From NCBI GenBank assembly GCA_026413225.1, contig CM048553.1, positions 133,392,190 through 133,456,189 on the forward strand: a DNA stretch of 64,000 nucleotides, read 5' to 3'. Position 1 is the stretch's first letter; the number at the start of each line of letters is the position of its first letter. The stretch comes from Otis tarda (Eukaryota; Chordata; Aves; Otidiformes; Otididae). Under the pieces are notes generated by a model that worked only from the letters and a program-made list of their open reading frames with translations, had not been told where the DNA came from and made no database searches. The translations under genes and the position numbers were made by a program. This document shows positions 39,771 to 53,521 of this stretch, piece after piece.

Positions 39771-41534
39771 GAGATGGCTGGATGGGATCTGCTCAGAAGA
39801 GTCCAATGGGATAAGGCCCTGGAGGGGAGAGGGGTCCAAGAAAGCTGATTGATATTCAGCCCTCACCTCCTCCAAGGTCAAGAACTGTCCGTCCTAAGGA
39901 GCAGGAAGTCAGGCAAAAATGCCAAGAGGCCTGCATGGATGAACAAGGAGCTCCTGACAAAATTCAAAATGAAGCATATAGAAGGCGGAGGTGGGGACAG
40001 GTAACCTGTGAGGAATATAGAGACACTGTCCAAGCATGCAGAGACACAGGAAAGCCAAAGACCAATTGGAATTAAATCTGGTGAGGAACATCAAAGGCAA
40101 CAAGAAGGGCTTCTGTCAGTGTATCAGTGGCAAAAGGAAGACTAGAGAAAATGTGGGCCTGCTGCTGAATGTGACAGGGGTTCTGGTGACACAGGACATG
40201 GAAAAAGGCTGATGTACTGAATGCCTTCTTCACCCCAGTCTTTACCAGTAAGACCAGGCTTCAGCAATCCAAGGACCTAAAGACAGGGAAAGTTTGGAGC
40301 AAGGAAGACATACCCTTGTGGAAGAGAATCAGGTTACAGAATACTTAAGCAAACTGGATGTATGTGAGTTCATGAGCCCCAATAGGATGTGCCCCAAAAG
40401 TGCTGAGGGAGCTGGCTGATGTCATTGCAAGGCCACTGTTGATTATCTTTGAACGATTGTGGTGACTTGCAGAGGTGCATGAAGACTGGGGGAAAGCAAA
40501 TATCATTCCTGTCTTCAAAAATAACCTGAAGGAAAAGCCAGGGAGCCACAGCCTGATCAGCCTCACTTTGATTCCTGGGAAGGTGATGGAGCAATTAATC
40601 CTGGAAGTGTGTTCCGGGCACATGAAGAACAGGAAAGTGACTGGGAGTAGTTTGCAGTTGATGCAAAACTAGGAGGAGTGGTTGATATACCAGATGGTCA
40701 TACTGCCACCCAGAGAGACCTCAACAGGCTGAAGAAATGAGCCAATGGGAACATCACGAAGTCCACCAAGGGAAAATGTGAAGTTGAGCTCCTAGGGAGG
40801 AACAACCCCAGGCACCAGTATGTGCTGGGGGTTGCCCAGCTGGAAAGCATCTTTGCAGAAAACATTTGAGGTCTTGGAGGACACCAAGTTGAACATGAGC
40901 TAGAAATTTGCCCTTGCAAAAAAGGTAAACGGTAGCCTGGCCTGCATTGGACAAAGTATTGCTAGGAGGTGGAAGGAGGTGATCCTGCCCGTCTGCTTGG
41001 CACAGGGTGAGGCTACACCTGGAGGGCTGGGTCAGTTCTGGGCACCCCAGTACAGGAGAGACATGGACATACCGAGAGAGTCCAATGAAGGGCCGTGGAG
41101 ATGATGAAGGCATTGTTGCATCTGTCTTATGAGGGAAGGTTGAGAGAGCTGGACTGTTCAGCCTGGAGAGGAGAAGGCTCAGGGGGATCTTATTGATGTC
41201 TATAAATAACTGAAGGGAAGATGCAAAGAAGAAACTGTCAGGCTATTTTCACTATTGCCCAGTGACAGGACCAGAGGCAATGGGCACACACTGAAACGCA
41301 GGAGGTTCCCTCTGAACATCAGAGGGAAATCAGAAAATACTATTTTCACTGTAAGAGTGATGGAGCGCTGGCACAGGTTGCCCAGGAAGTTTGTGGAGTC
41401 TCCCTCCTTGGAAATATTCATAAGCTGTCTGGACATGGTCCTGGGCAGCCAGCTCTGAGTGTCCCTGCTTGAGCAGGACGGTTGCACAAGATGACCCCCA
41501 GAAGTCCCTTCCAACCTCAACCACTCTGTGAATG
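39771..41534 (+). mobile_element. CR1 LINE, longer decayed copy
   Basis: Translated fragments follow CR1 ORF2 from the endonuclease-RT linker (WKQ-type basic region with EEYRDTVQACRD-like text, then KGNKKGFCQCISGKRK) through the start of the reverse transcriptase (NIIPVFK, IPGKVMEQLILE, HMKNRK) to the C-terminal region and the CR1 3' tail ending CTTCCAACCTCAACCACTCTG. Much of the RT core is deleted near 40650. The remaining catalytic motif reads FAVDAKLGG, so one of the two catalytic Asp residues is lost. Stops and frameshifts are frequent, so the copy is inactive. The 5' boundary is approximate. Homologous to, but a separate insertion from, the copy at 14.1-15.3 kb. Confidence 0.95.
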
Positions 41535-44500
41535 CACTGTGGAAAGAATTGAGCTTATATGAACAACTGGAAATCTAGCATTTCCTCATGTTTTGAGTGC
41601 TTGAATTTTTGACTTAAATTTTAATACAGGCTTGTTTCTTTTTTAATATCAGTTCCCAGGTATTTTAAAGACAAGCTACTGATAACTCTCTTCGCCAGCC
41701 TGTGACAGCTTCAGCCCTCTAACCCAAAACCAGCAAATGCTGGTTCTACTGCTGGGTTACAAGACTGATTACACTACTTGGAACAGCAGCTGTTTGTTCC
41801 CTTCATAGCCCAACCAGACTTCATTTTGCCCAGATCTTTTTTTCTTTGTACTTTGCCACTGAAAATAAGCAGCAGGAAAGGGAGGAAAAAGACCCGTGAG
41901 TGCTGGCTGGAGTGCTGGCTTTTGAGTATCTGCTGGAGAAGGCTTGGTTCTCTGCTGTTTGCCTTGAGGCGCAAGGGCAGCCTTAGAAAGTTCAGGTGCA
42001 GGTTTATTTTTGCAGGCTCCCATCATTTCCCTGAAAAATCAAAGAAGGAAAACAAGGACTTTTAGGATAATCTGACTTTTTAGCTTAGCCAAACCCTTAT
42101 GGAATTTCATGGGACAAAGGAAAAACACAATGCCAGCCTTAGAGTTTTGTCCTTGCCAAATTTCAAAGATTACCTACATAAATGTGGAGCATGTATGTGT
42201 TTCTCAAAACAGGGCACAAAAAACTTTAACATAATAGAAATCCCAACAGTCTGAATACACAGACTGCTACCAGATCTTCCTAAATTTTTCTTAACCTTGT
42301 GGCAAACTGTAATGTTTAATAATAACAATGCTTCCTATTATTCTATTATCCTAATAATCCCTCATTACATTAACTGATGATGGGATTTATGTTCTGTTTC
42401 AGTCACATCTGTAAACTTACAGATCTTGACTACTTTGGTCAATAAGCTCTTTAGCACGCGCTATTTCAGAGGTATCTGTCATAGCTCTGGCACGCTTTCT
42501 ATCACCATAGCACGCGTGGGATCCACAGTTTCTGCCCGAAGCGGTGGTTCTCTGTTCATGCCTATCAGTCCTTCCACAAAGGCTGCACGGAAATTCCGGT
42601 TGTGTGAGTTATATTAAGGGTCAATCTCATTTGTGTAATAATGCACTGAAAAGAAGCAGTGATAAAGCATCTCGTCACCTAGAGCGCTAGGAAGAACAGC
42701 CATTCACAAAAGATCACGTCGCTGCAATTTTGGGCTTTTGAAACAAATCTGTTGGATGCATTTTCTACCAAGTAACGTCAAGCCACTCTTCAGCTCCAGC
42801 GCTTTTTAGTTCAATATAATGCAATATTGCATGAACACAGGGCGAACGGCAAGTCTTTGAGTGAATGTGTGCCCAATTAAAAGTAAATTGACGGTCACAC
42901 CTCACAGGGAATAATTCTATTTTAAACACCAGGTGTCACTGCAGCATACTCCCTATGGCATAACAAGCTCCTCTTAGGTTAAAGCTTTACTTTTACACCA
43001 TGTCAAAGAGCAGTGGAGAACAAAGATGCTCGCACTTTCTATTCCCAGATGTGTGTGCAAGCAGCTACATGATTAACCAGAATCTGGGCAAATTGTTCAC
43101 TACTTCAGCTAGCCGCATTTACAGTTCTGTGTGGCTGGCCTCAAACCTGAAGCTAGCCATTGTAATGGAACTATTTCATGCCTGATAGCAACTGTTTGGA
43201 ATGAGGAATGAAAAAAAATATTATCTGTGATATAGTTCTCTTGATAATAATGCGTGCATTTTTCAGAAGAACAGCCTGCATTGGGTAATATTCAGCAGTT
43301 ACTTTGTAAAAAAATTATATCAAATCACATATTTTGCAGCTTCTTGCTCCAGGAACAAATGTTCAGTAAAAAGCCATCTTCTTTTAAACTATCCAATTCT
43401 GAATGATTGTTCAGATGACATTTTCCTTAATTTTACAAGTCCCCTATTTAACCTATAACCTTATAACTGTGAGTATTAAAGTCTGCTTACCCAGATTAAA
43501 CATTAAAGAGCCATTACCTTGACAGCAAACAGATACTATTTGTCTGCACCACTCTGATTTTTCAGCTTCTCAGCTCAGCACAACCGATCCGTGGCTGCCC
43601 TGTTAATTTTCCAGGAACCTGTTCATCAGTAACCAGTTGGCATTAAATGGGTAAAGCTGCTCCTTGCTTATCTGTTATTAAAGATAATAAGGGGGAAGGT
43701 GCAACTCATGGAGAACACAAGTCTCAGCAGGCAAGGTACCATTTTAGCCTCGTGCTCTAGTGTAGACAGAAGCCTTGCTCCAGTGGCATCCTTAAACATT
43801 TCCTTCTGTTGGACTTACACGCAGAATCTGTGTTACGTATTCAGCTGTGGTCCTAATTCAGCTGCCTCTGCAACGGTTCAGGATGTTCTCGAAGTATTTC
43901 TACACAAACCAGAGTCCTGCCATTGGCAGAGCAGTCCAGCAAATGGCTGGGGAGCGTTACCTGGAGAGAAAAAGGCATTGAATGCCATGGCAATTTTAGA
44001 AGGTAATCCATAAGACTGGTAATTGCAGCCCTTTAAAAATACTGAAAGCTACACAGCTTTCAAAGGCTCAAATCCAATATTCTTACCTGCCTTAAAGAGC
44101 ATAATGCCACTGTATTCATGGGAGTTTCTGCTTTAGTCTAGAGACAACTTAAAATTTGTGCTGCTGTGTGCATGCTTGCATCTTGACAGGGGTGTGGCTT
44201 TGGGAGGAGTAAGGTGCTACATAACACAAAGAATACTTAATAGTTCTTGTCAGATAATGAAATTAGCACAAAATACCCAGAACAAACAAAATTCTATGAA
44301 ATAATGCAGATTTTAGGACCTGCAGAGGAAGTGACTGCAAGGACTGAATAAACCGTTTGTTAAGAAAAACAACAACAAAAAAGAGGTACAGACTGAAAAA
44401 GAAAAGATAAAGCTTATTTCTTGTGTTTTATTCTGTCTGGCTATTGAATTTATATATAGATTTCAATTCACTGAATTTTGCCAGGATTTTTGAATTAAAC

Positions 44501-47500
44501 TTGCAATGTAACATGTTTCCCATTTGACATAATTTACATGGATTTCCAATAAACTCAGAAGTTATTTGCAAAGATATTAACCAGAGAAAATGGCAGAGCC
44601 TCTTTTAAAAGCTTTCAGAGAATACAGTACAGAATCTTAAGATTTCTTCCTGCATATAAACAAGTAAATATTAGGATACTACTGTACATAAATAAAACCT
44701 GTCTTTTATATTATTGACCTATGTTCTTACTTTTAGATAACTGCCTCATTTGTTTAAGTAGCATTTTTTTTTCCCCTGAAGTATTTACATAAAACTTGTC
44801 TACATTTACAGTAAATAACCATAATTACCTACTGTGCTTTCAGCAGCCAAAAGCTGAATTGGCTAGAAATATCAGATGAAGATTCTTGGAATAATGGTAT
44901 GATGATTTCACATCAACTCATGTATACCGCTACAAAATGCTGAGAGGAATTGCACTGCATTTATCAATTTACAAAATGCAACTTAGTGTTGGATCTGAAC
45001 TGCTTTAACAGTAGGATAAGCCCTGCAATGACAGCCAAGCTACAATTTATGGAACATACACTCTGCAAAACTACAGTATTTCAGTGTCTGCAGTGGTGTT
45101 ACCAAAACCAGATTGATTTCAAAAAGGTAACAAGCCAAATAACCCATCATGCAGCAAACAAGCCCCAGCCAGTGCCATCTCAGAAGTCTGCATGCAGTGA
45201 CTTCAGGTTGGTACAGTACAGTCATGTCTTCGAACTGCTCTCCCTGCCTACAGATCTGAACTACACAGTGTATTTAACTGTACCCATGCTAAGACAGCCA
45301 GAGACAGTTCGAATCCTCCCTTTTCAGAAGCTCTTACTGGTTTGAGGATGTTCTGCAGTTCTGCGTCGGTGACCAGAGAATCCAATGGTTTTCCAGAAAA
45401 CACAAGTTTGTTGCTAGAACATTATGTAAGAGAACATTGCTGGAAAACCATGCTGGTAATAAGTATTTTTTTCATTATAAAACAGTAGATAAAATAAATG
45501 AAAGTGTCTGTACTTACAAATATTTAACCACTATGTTCTAAGTATGCAGTGTTCTGTATATAAAGCCATTTTATGCTGAAGCTCTGCTAGCACCCAATTT
45601 AAAGTGACTCCTACTGAGGCATGATTTTAATAACAGCTATTAGAGGTAATTATCCATATACCAGACTATTTTTTGTTGTTTGTATGGAAGTTGTAGCAAT
45701 TCACTAACAAAAAGAAAGAAAATATATTTCACTGAAAATACAAACAAAAATACCTAGCACCAGACCAAGCCTCTTCTAAACTCTTAGGGTCCAATCCTGC
45801 AATCTTGTCTCATGCAAGTAATTTTATTTAAATAAAGTAACCCAGTTGGGGTTTTTTGCTAAAAAACATCTGTGCGAGTCCAGATCTGCACATGCTACTT
45901 ACAGTAGTGCATCTACATTTGTCCATTTTGGGTTTATGATAGAACAAAACTATGTATTTAGAAATTATTTTTATTTAATTTCTGTTGATATGGGGACCTG
46001 ACAGAAGATCAGCGAATGTGTCATGGTGGGGCAAAGTGGACTTGCCCCTGCCTCTTTGAGTATATGAAACACGGAGAAGAATAAACAATTCCATCCATCT
46101 CCTGTGAGATTCTTGGCAACTCGTCCTTTAACTGTAACCTCTTCTGCTGTAAGAATCTTTCTAAATGGGCAGTCTGTGACATGGCTGAAGTGCGAATTAA
46201 ACTTGGCTGTTGTTCCTTTCACCTCTTCCTAGCTGCTGCAGTAGGCTATACCTGTCTTGCCCCAACAGTAAATGCTCTTTTCTGGGTTTGCAGGTGGGCT
46301 CTTAGCACTCTTTCACCTAGAAAGACCAGTCACACAGAGAAGCAGCAGCTCACATCCCCCGTTCTTAAGTTAAAGGGGTCAAGACCATGAAGCAGAGGGC
46401 CATTCTGAAGTAGTCATTGTCACAGAGTAGAGACTGGCCCTGCTGGAAATCACGGTGGTGATACATGTGGGAACTCAGGAGCCACCTGAGTGATCCAGAT
46501 GCTCGTTCAGAGACTTGTCTGCTGGTAGGATGTCCTGAGGAGACTGCTTATGTGACCGTTCTCAAATTGTCTCAGAGATAAAGACCAAATTCTGGTATCC
46601 TCAGGCATGTAAGAAAGAAGGTTATTGTGCTCTTAGGTGTTTTTTTTTTACTAATACATTTAAACATTGACCAATTCACCTCTTACATACATCTTTCCAT
46701 GTCAGTTGAGTGCTTGCAAGCTGCAGAACTTCTTGCCTTGAAAGAAAGTGAAGACCTCCACAGAAGTCTGCAAGACAGGCTGTCATTTCCCCAAAACATC
46801 TGACTTAAGTCCAGGCTCCTAAATCTCACAGGCATGTTAAAAAGGTCCCACTCAGAAGCATTATGTGATGCAGTTTCTGTGCCCTCTGGACAGTTGCCGC
46901 ATTTCATCAAGGACAAAAGAAATACTCCAATGGTGATGGCTGAACATGGTGGGAAGGAGGAGTTCCAGAAATAAGAGGGTAGTCCAAATCCACCCTGTGC
47001 TGAAAGTTAAGATATGAGAGTCTCTTTGTAGACATTAGGAAGTCAAAACATCAGCACTGTCTTTTTTAAGTAATATGATTTGTAAGGTTTAAAACCCCCT
47101 CCCCAATATTACAAGATTAAAATGACAAGAGTTGGTAACATTGTCTTGGAGCGAACGGGAGGCATTCTAAAATGACAAATGAAGCATTTTGAAGTCAAGT
47201 GATACTTACATACTTTGTGAATCATCTAAGCAGATTGTTGCATTATCATAAACTACAAGAAATAACATAGCTGCCCTCTAAACAGAACAAAGAATCTAAT
47301 TTTGTATTTTCGGTAACAAACATATGCAAGTTAAAATTAGAATTTGCAGAGACAAAACTTGTCAGACTGTGCTATTATAATAATAAATGAACACCACTAA
47401 TGAAAGCCGATATTTAGGAATATGTATGGCAAGAGAGTACCACACACAGTAGGCAAGCTGCTGTGCAGTAACAGTGAGCATCTTTACCTTTACAGAAACA

Positions 47501-50500
47501 TCTTTATTTTTAGGCACTTTGCTATCATAGATGTTTGTAGTGACTGTCCTTCTGGACAGTTTGAAACTGAAGACCTCCAGAAACAAAACCTCATAGCTTG
47601 AAAAAACAGAACTGTAAGTTTGATTTTATTTATATAGTGGGCAGAGGCCAATGGGTATGTAACACAAAGATATCCATGCAATTCCTATGGAAATTGGGGT
47701 GCCGAAGTTAGCTACGTGAGCAGGTCAGACCAAGTAGAACATGAAATTGTTCTAGTGATTCTGCTTACAACACCTGAGCTGGATCATTTAGACTTAGCTT
47801 AAATATATCTACCTTGTGTAGACACCCTTGCTGACCTTGGGCTAACTTGTAAAGTAAGTTTTAGCAATTCATTGATAGGGGCTTTCTATTACAAATAAGC
47901 TTTCATCTTTCTGTGATCCATAGGAAAAGAACAGTGTCTTGTGTATGTGATACCCTAATGCACTCCTGGAAATTTACCACATAGGCAATTAATTTAATAC
48001 TTTTGTCATTTAATACTTTTTGTAAGCCTAGGATCTTTCACACTGACCCAACCAAAGAGCGTTCTCTCTCCTTGAAGAAAGGGAACTCCATGTTTTTATC
48101 TCTGTGATGCTCCATCCATAGCACTTACCTTTAGCATAAGCCTCAACATAAGTTGCTAGCTAGCAAGGGATATAAAAATACTTTTGGGGATTTTTTTTTT
48201 CTTTTTGGAGGCCGAGATCTCTTCTGGCAATGTCTTCAGCCATGGCCATCCCAAAAGAGATGCTACAAATCAACTTCAGCACCAGGGTATGAAATCATAT
48301 TAATAGCAATTATGCTCCCTGCTCCCAGGAAGAGGCTTGCCCTTGGAAGTCTTCAAGCACATCACTGCAGGAGCACCTGTCAGGCTGAGCATCCTTCTGC
48401 ATTCTCCTGCTTTGCAGCAGACTGTGCACACCAAGTTACTTGTGAGGCACATATTCAGCCTTATTCAGGCATGTTCCAACCCAAATAAATAACTCATCTG
48501 AAATAACTGGTAATTTGCCTAGAAGCAAAAATCCCTCATTGGAACGTGGCCCAAATTAAAATGTTTGTTGCAGAAACAGATTTCTTTCTTACAGTCATAA
48601 TGCAAACAAATGTGTACGAACAACAGAAGACAGAAAAAAGTCCTTGAGCTGGGCTCTGTGATGTTGCCAGTCTCACACAGAACAGATGAGAGTCATGTCT
48701 CTACCTACTTCCAAGCCAAGGCCCTTGGCCTGAACGGCTGCTTTTAAACACCTGCGGCCCAACCTAGGCTTGATATGCGTGATGCCTCTATTCTGGTTGT
48801 GTGTGGGGTGAAGGTGAACAAGAGACAGGGCAGCACTGTCAGCCTTTTGTAGTCGCAGTAACACAGTTAGTGCCAAGTTCTGGGAAGCAGACAATACTAG
48901 AGGGAGCACTCTGTGTCACAGCTTTAGACGTCAGCTTTTGGAAAGCACATGGAAACCATTTATCCAGCATCTTAGAAAAGCACCATTGAAAGGTTGAACA
49001 GAGAGCACCGTGTAGACAGAACTGTGATCAAGACAAAGGACAGGAGCTGTTCAGGGAGCCATGGAGAAGCACACAGCCCAGAAGAATCCCTGCAAGATGG
49101 ATTCCCTGAAGGCACCATAGATGAGGGCTTAGAGAACAAGGCAGCTGCTCCTCAGCCAGTTGCTACTGTGGGGATGGCCTAGCTCTGGGTGACTCAAGAA
49201 CATGAATTCCCACACCTACTCATCCCTCACCCCATGAATCCTGCGACATGTAGGCAAGCCTGCAATTGATATTAATACAAAGACTGAAGCAACTAATTGT
49301 TCACAGTTGACATGGATGAAGACCACCATCTCCCTGAATGCTCACTGTTAAAAAACTTAGGTTCTTCAAAAGAAGACTGATAATTTTTATTGCAAAGCTT
49401 AGTCATTGTAGCTACATTACTGGGCTTTTTAGAGGATGTTTCTGAGAGACTATTGCTATTGTAGGGCTAATTGAGTTCAAATACATTTAATGTGTCTCTA
49501 TAAAGCTGTTTCCGACTTAGACAAGTAAATGCTGGGGTTGCCCCTATGTACTTTTGAGTTAAACAAACACAGTATGGAAGAGAGTATGGAAGTGTGAGCT
49601 ACTTAGTAAAAAAGGCACTATAACTGATCTAATCATGGTAACTAGGTACACACCTGTGCTACAGATATCTGTAAAGAATCTACTTCTCTCTGTGACTGAG
49701 AAAGCAATTCTGCACTCACCATGGTAGGAAGGAGTGACTGGTTTATGTATGAGGTCAGAACTGGTGCAGGTCTGTGGTGAGAACAACTCCCACAGGAGAC
49801 ACAGATTCACTGAAGAGACATCCAAACTGCATTTGCTATTTCTACCAGTTCCCAGAAGGAAATCAGAAAAGGCTTTTTCACTGCTGTGGTTATATACACA
49901 TTACAGGTTATCTTGGCCTTACTATAGCAATCTGATGTGAGATCTTCTTACATAGTTGTGCCAAAAAATGGAGGCAAAGACAGAGAGTGTGAAGTTGCCC
50001 AGAAAAGATCACCAGGTAACAAATACTTAATTTTGAATGTTGACATTTTATTTAGGGATATGGTGAAAAAGTAGCAATGAAGAGACAAGTAGAAGAGACT
50101 CCCTCTTCTCTACACTGAGATTCATCTATGTGGGGATTACTGTTGGAAAAATCTTTCCATCCGATACATTAGTGAAAAAGAAGCATTGGCAACAGCAGTA
50201 AAGAAACGGAGTTTACTTCTGGAAGGAGATAAATAAAAGAGAAGCTTGATTCTCTGTCAAGAGATGTAAGTATTCACTTAAGAATCTTGGACTGAATTCT
50301 AAAACATTTTTCTTCAGCGTTAGACTATATAATGGAGATTGCAGAGAGTTATGGACTCCCCCATGCACCCTTGTAAAGGGTGGTAATTCCTTTTTGCAGC
50401 TCCGAATGTGAGGGAGTCCCAATGGCTGAGGGCAGATACACATGTTGCAAGCAGCAATCCAGTGTCTGAGCTCCTTCCTCACCAGGCTGAGGATCTGGTG

Positions 50501-51808
50501 GACACTGAGAAGGTTGTGACCAGCCCTAGAGTCATTTAAACGGGAAGGAACATGCCAGCACCAGTGGACCACAAATGCAGTACCAGCTCCCAGTGCGAGG
50601 CTGCATGAGGCAGGTTAAAAATAGAAACAAAATTAAAAAGAGAGGAGGGGAAGGATTTCAGTGTGGAAAAGGGAAGTTGGGGGTGTCAAGGAGCAGCTGC
50701 CAGAATGGGGAAAAGAAAGGAAGGAAGGAGCTGAGTCTCACATCCCTTCCTTCAAACCACCACTCTTGATTCTGCCCTGAAAGGTCGCAAAGAGCGACTG
50801 GGCAGCCCTCCTCCTTCGACTTGCTGATCTTGATGGGGGCACTTCTACAGTGATGTTTGATTTTCTTCTTTTGCACCTTAAAATTTTACAATCAAGAGTT
50901 CAGTGTTATTCTTCGCTATCATTAACTAGCATTATCTTTTCTCTTTAAATTGGCCTTGAAATTGCATATGGTGAGCTGGACAAACCTCATGTTGCTACTG
51001 TTTCTCCAAAAGCAGTTATCCATGTAATGAGTAAGACAATCCTTAAGGGCTAACTACATCTTGCGATGTATTTGGGAATTTCAGGAGCTAGGGTACGCCT
51101 GCCACTAAGTTGCAGGAGTCAGACTGAGGACTACATTTATAAACCCGTACCCCTGAGCAAGGAACAGACAGCAAACACATAGTTAAAGACTTCAGAAATT
51201 CTCAAGAGTTAGCAAAAAAGATCATCTGAAACATGGTGCATCTTATCTTTGGCCTTAAACAGTGTGAAGCAGAAGGAGAGAACAGTCAAAGGTGAACGTC
51301 ATGAATTCACATTCAAGGGAACAGAAGCAGAAACTTTTTTTTTTTGAGGGAAAAACTCCAGACAGGAAGACTGAAGTCAGCTTTAAAAAGCACTGCAGTG
51401 AAGTGGAAGCAAAGGGTTTGCTGCAGTGGTGGAAGCATGGCAGCATGGTCAAGAACATGATAGATGTAGACTGATCTGAGCTGCTTTTCCTTGAAAGAAG
51501 AGAGTCATAGCTCAAGCGCAGTGCACTGTTGCATGAGGTCAGGATCCTTGAAGCTTGAATCACCCTGGGGCAGAGTTTGCACTTACAGGTGCTACTTACA
51601 GGCCCATAAATTAGTACGTTTCTTTCAGTTATGAAGTAATTTCTAATAAATGTCTAACCAGATCTCTGTTTGCGCTTTATAGTACCAAGTAATGTTGAGC
51701 ACTGGCCAGTGATCTGAGAAGGACTCAATCTGGTACAGCAAAACCCAGTACCAACTGAACTGAAACGAAACCCATTCTAGGCTACTATGGAATAAGCCAG
51801 CCTCAGTT
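41535..51808. other. Intergenic DNA downstream of PAG1
   Basis: About 10 kb of AT-rich unique DNA between the CR1 copy and the probable PAG1 3' untranslated region. Part of it may still be 3' UTR, because mammalian PAG1 has a very long one. Minus-strand AATAAA candidates lie at about 50.05, 49.39 and 47.63 kb. Apart from the CpG-retaining element at 42.4-42.9 kb I see no gene or transposon. Confidence 0.65.
42421..42900. promoter_or_regulatory. CpG-retaining element with C/EBP-like palindrome
   Basis: A unique block with ACGCGC, ACGCGT, GAAGCGG, CTCGTC and GTCGCTGC in CpG-poor surroundings. It contains a perfect 14-bp palindrome, ATGCAATATTGCAT (42819-42832), built of two ATTGCAT-type half sites like C/EBP or octamer motifs. 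Three frames stay open over 42426-42610, including a minus-strand one that ends at a GTAAGT, so a small exon cannot be wholly excluded. No translation matches a family I know, and a regulatory element is the better guess. Confidence 0.35.
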
Positions 51809-53521
51809 CATGTACTGTTTATTTCAAATTGAAAATAAACAGTACATGCCAGATATTACATATGTGAATATTATTTGACGGCTACCATGTTCGGACCATA
51901 ATTTTTACTTGTGTCCAGATTGCACGTGTATGCTTATATACATGGGGATATGTACACATCTGTACACGTAACTGTGTACAAATGCATATCACACAACGCC
52001 AGTTCTCTCCTGATGGACTGTTCTTGTACTACTGTACTATTCAATGTACTATTCTTGAAGAAAACAAAAGTATCAACCCAGTACCTACTTATTTCATCTA
52101 AGCACTGCACGTTGTTTTTAAAAGTAAAATAATAACTTGGTATTGTTGAAGGATGGTGGCTTTCAAACTGCTTGTCAGAGCTCCAAGAAGTTCTTGGTTG
52201 CCCTCCTGCTCCTTTTAGCAGAGGAACAAGGAGGACCAGTGGCTATCCCAGACTAAATCTCATTCTCTCTCTCTGCCTCTTTTTTGCCCTTTGGCAGTGT
52301 TCTTTTACACAGATTCTGTTATTCTGAGCTTAAAAACAGCAAGGCATGTTCGACATCCCTGTTCAAGAAGACCAAAAAAACCCCCAAAGTTCATTTACAT
52401 ATTTCTAAAATAAGAAAAAAAATTAAAGGAAAACCAAATAAAGCCCTGTCAAAGAATAGGATTCCTCCTGTTGCATAAAACAGAAAGTTAATCTACAAAA
52501 ACTCTGAAGACAAAAAATATGTTGTAAAAATAAAAAATATCCACTCAACACAGTACATAAATTTTCCTATATAATAAACAAGACAAACATATTAAAATAT
52601 TTAAAGTCTTAAAAAAGGGCAAAATTCTTCAAAAGATGACTCAACACTAATAAGGTTAGATTAAATACTATGCTAATGCGTCCATTTGCACAACTTTTTG
52701 CAATGTGACAATTGTCTGGTGTGTGTATGCATAGGTATATGTGTGCACGCGGGGGGAACGGAGCAAGAACGCTACGGATGTCACTTGCCATTTTAAAGTA
52801 GTATTTCACAAATAATCAAACAAAAAAACCCTACAAATACCAGTACACATCTCAAATATTGCAAGTCACATTCTACAGCCCTTAACATTAAAAAAGAAGA
52901 AAAAGCCAATAGAATTCAAGTGCATTTGGAGTAGGTCTCTTGTGAAGTGAAGTACTGTTGTTTGCGCTTCAGTTGCAATGAACGTGGACAGAGCTTCGCA
53001 AAAGACAGAAGTGTGCGCACCTTCCCCAGCCCTGCAGTGTACGTCCGAGTTGAGGTCCGATGATCCGTGACTTGCTCAACAAAGTGGAAGCCCGCGTTCA
53101 TTCGCTGAATGAAAAATGATGCTTGAAAAACACTTTGAAGCAAATGACATAAAATAATATTTCAAAGCAAAAAGTTAACTTTGTGTAAAGGCAGTCTTTT
53201 TGGTATGTAATCATAGGGACGACAAGCTCAGCAGTCCTTCCCAAATTCTGGTTGTCGTGGAGCTAACAATAAAGAAGCCTTTACACCGTTCTGGTTGTCA
53301 TTCCGACCTGACGTACCCTTTCCTGTGAGCCTCCATCCACCACCCAGAATAACCGAACGGCTATCACACCCCGGCTGAAATGCATGCTGCTTCTTCGCAA
53401 CTTTTGTTCTCTGCTCAGCTTTGTTCCTCAAAACAAGCAGCACTTCCCTCTCCGTGATTCATGTGTTCCTTTGAAAATACCAGTGGATCAGATAGACACT
53501 GAAATCTGCCTGCCAGAGTAG
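51790..53521 (-). other. PAG1: Probable PAG1 3' untranslated region (proximal part)
   Basis: Follows the PAG1 stop directly on the minus strand with no splice site needed. It is AT-rich, with A-rich stretches near 52.4-52.6 kb, as 3' UTRs often are. There is no minus-strand AATAAA from the stop to the hairpin at 51.8 kb, so that hairpin signal is the first candidate end. Longer isoforms reaching about 50 kb or beyond are possible. The extent is inferred. Confidence 0.5.
51809..51848. repeat. Perfect 16-bp inverted repeat with AATAAA on both strands
   Basis: The arms CATGTACTGTTTATTT and AAATAAACAGTACATG are exact reverse complements around an 8-base centre. Each strand therefore presents AATAAA in its 3' arm. 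The minus-strand copy is the first AATAAA I find downstream of the PAG1 stop, about 1.7 kb away, so it may be a PAG1 poly(A) signal within a hairpin. Confidence 0.9.

Noticed and set aside
46389..46600. Possible diverged transposon text
   Set aside because: A few phrases look repeat-like, but no diagnostic CR1, LTR or DNA-transposon end could be shown.
48190..48480. Possible processed gene copy behind a T-run
   Set aside because: The T-run before it suggested an inverted poly(A) tail, but translation on both strands gave no known protein.
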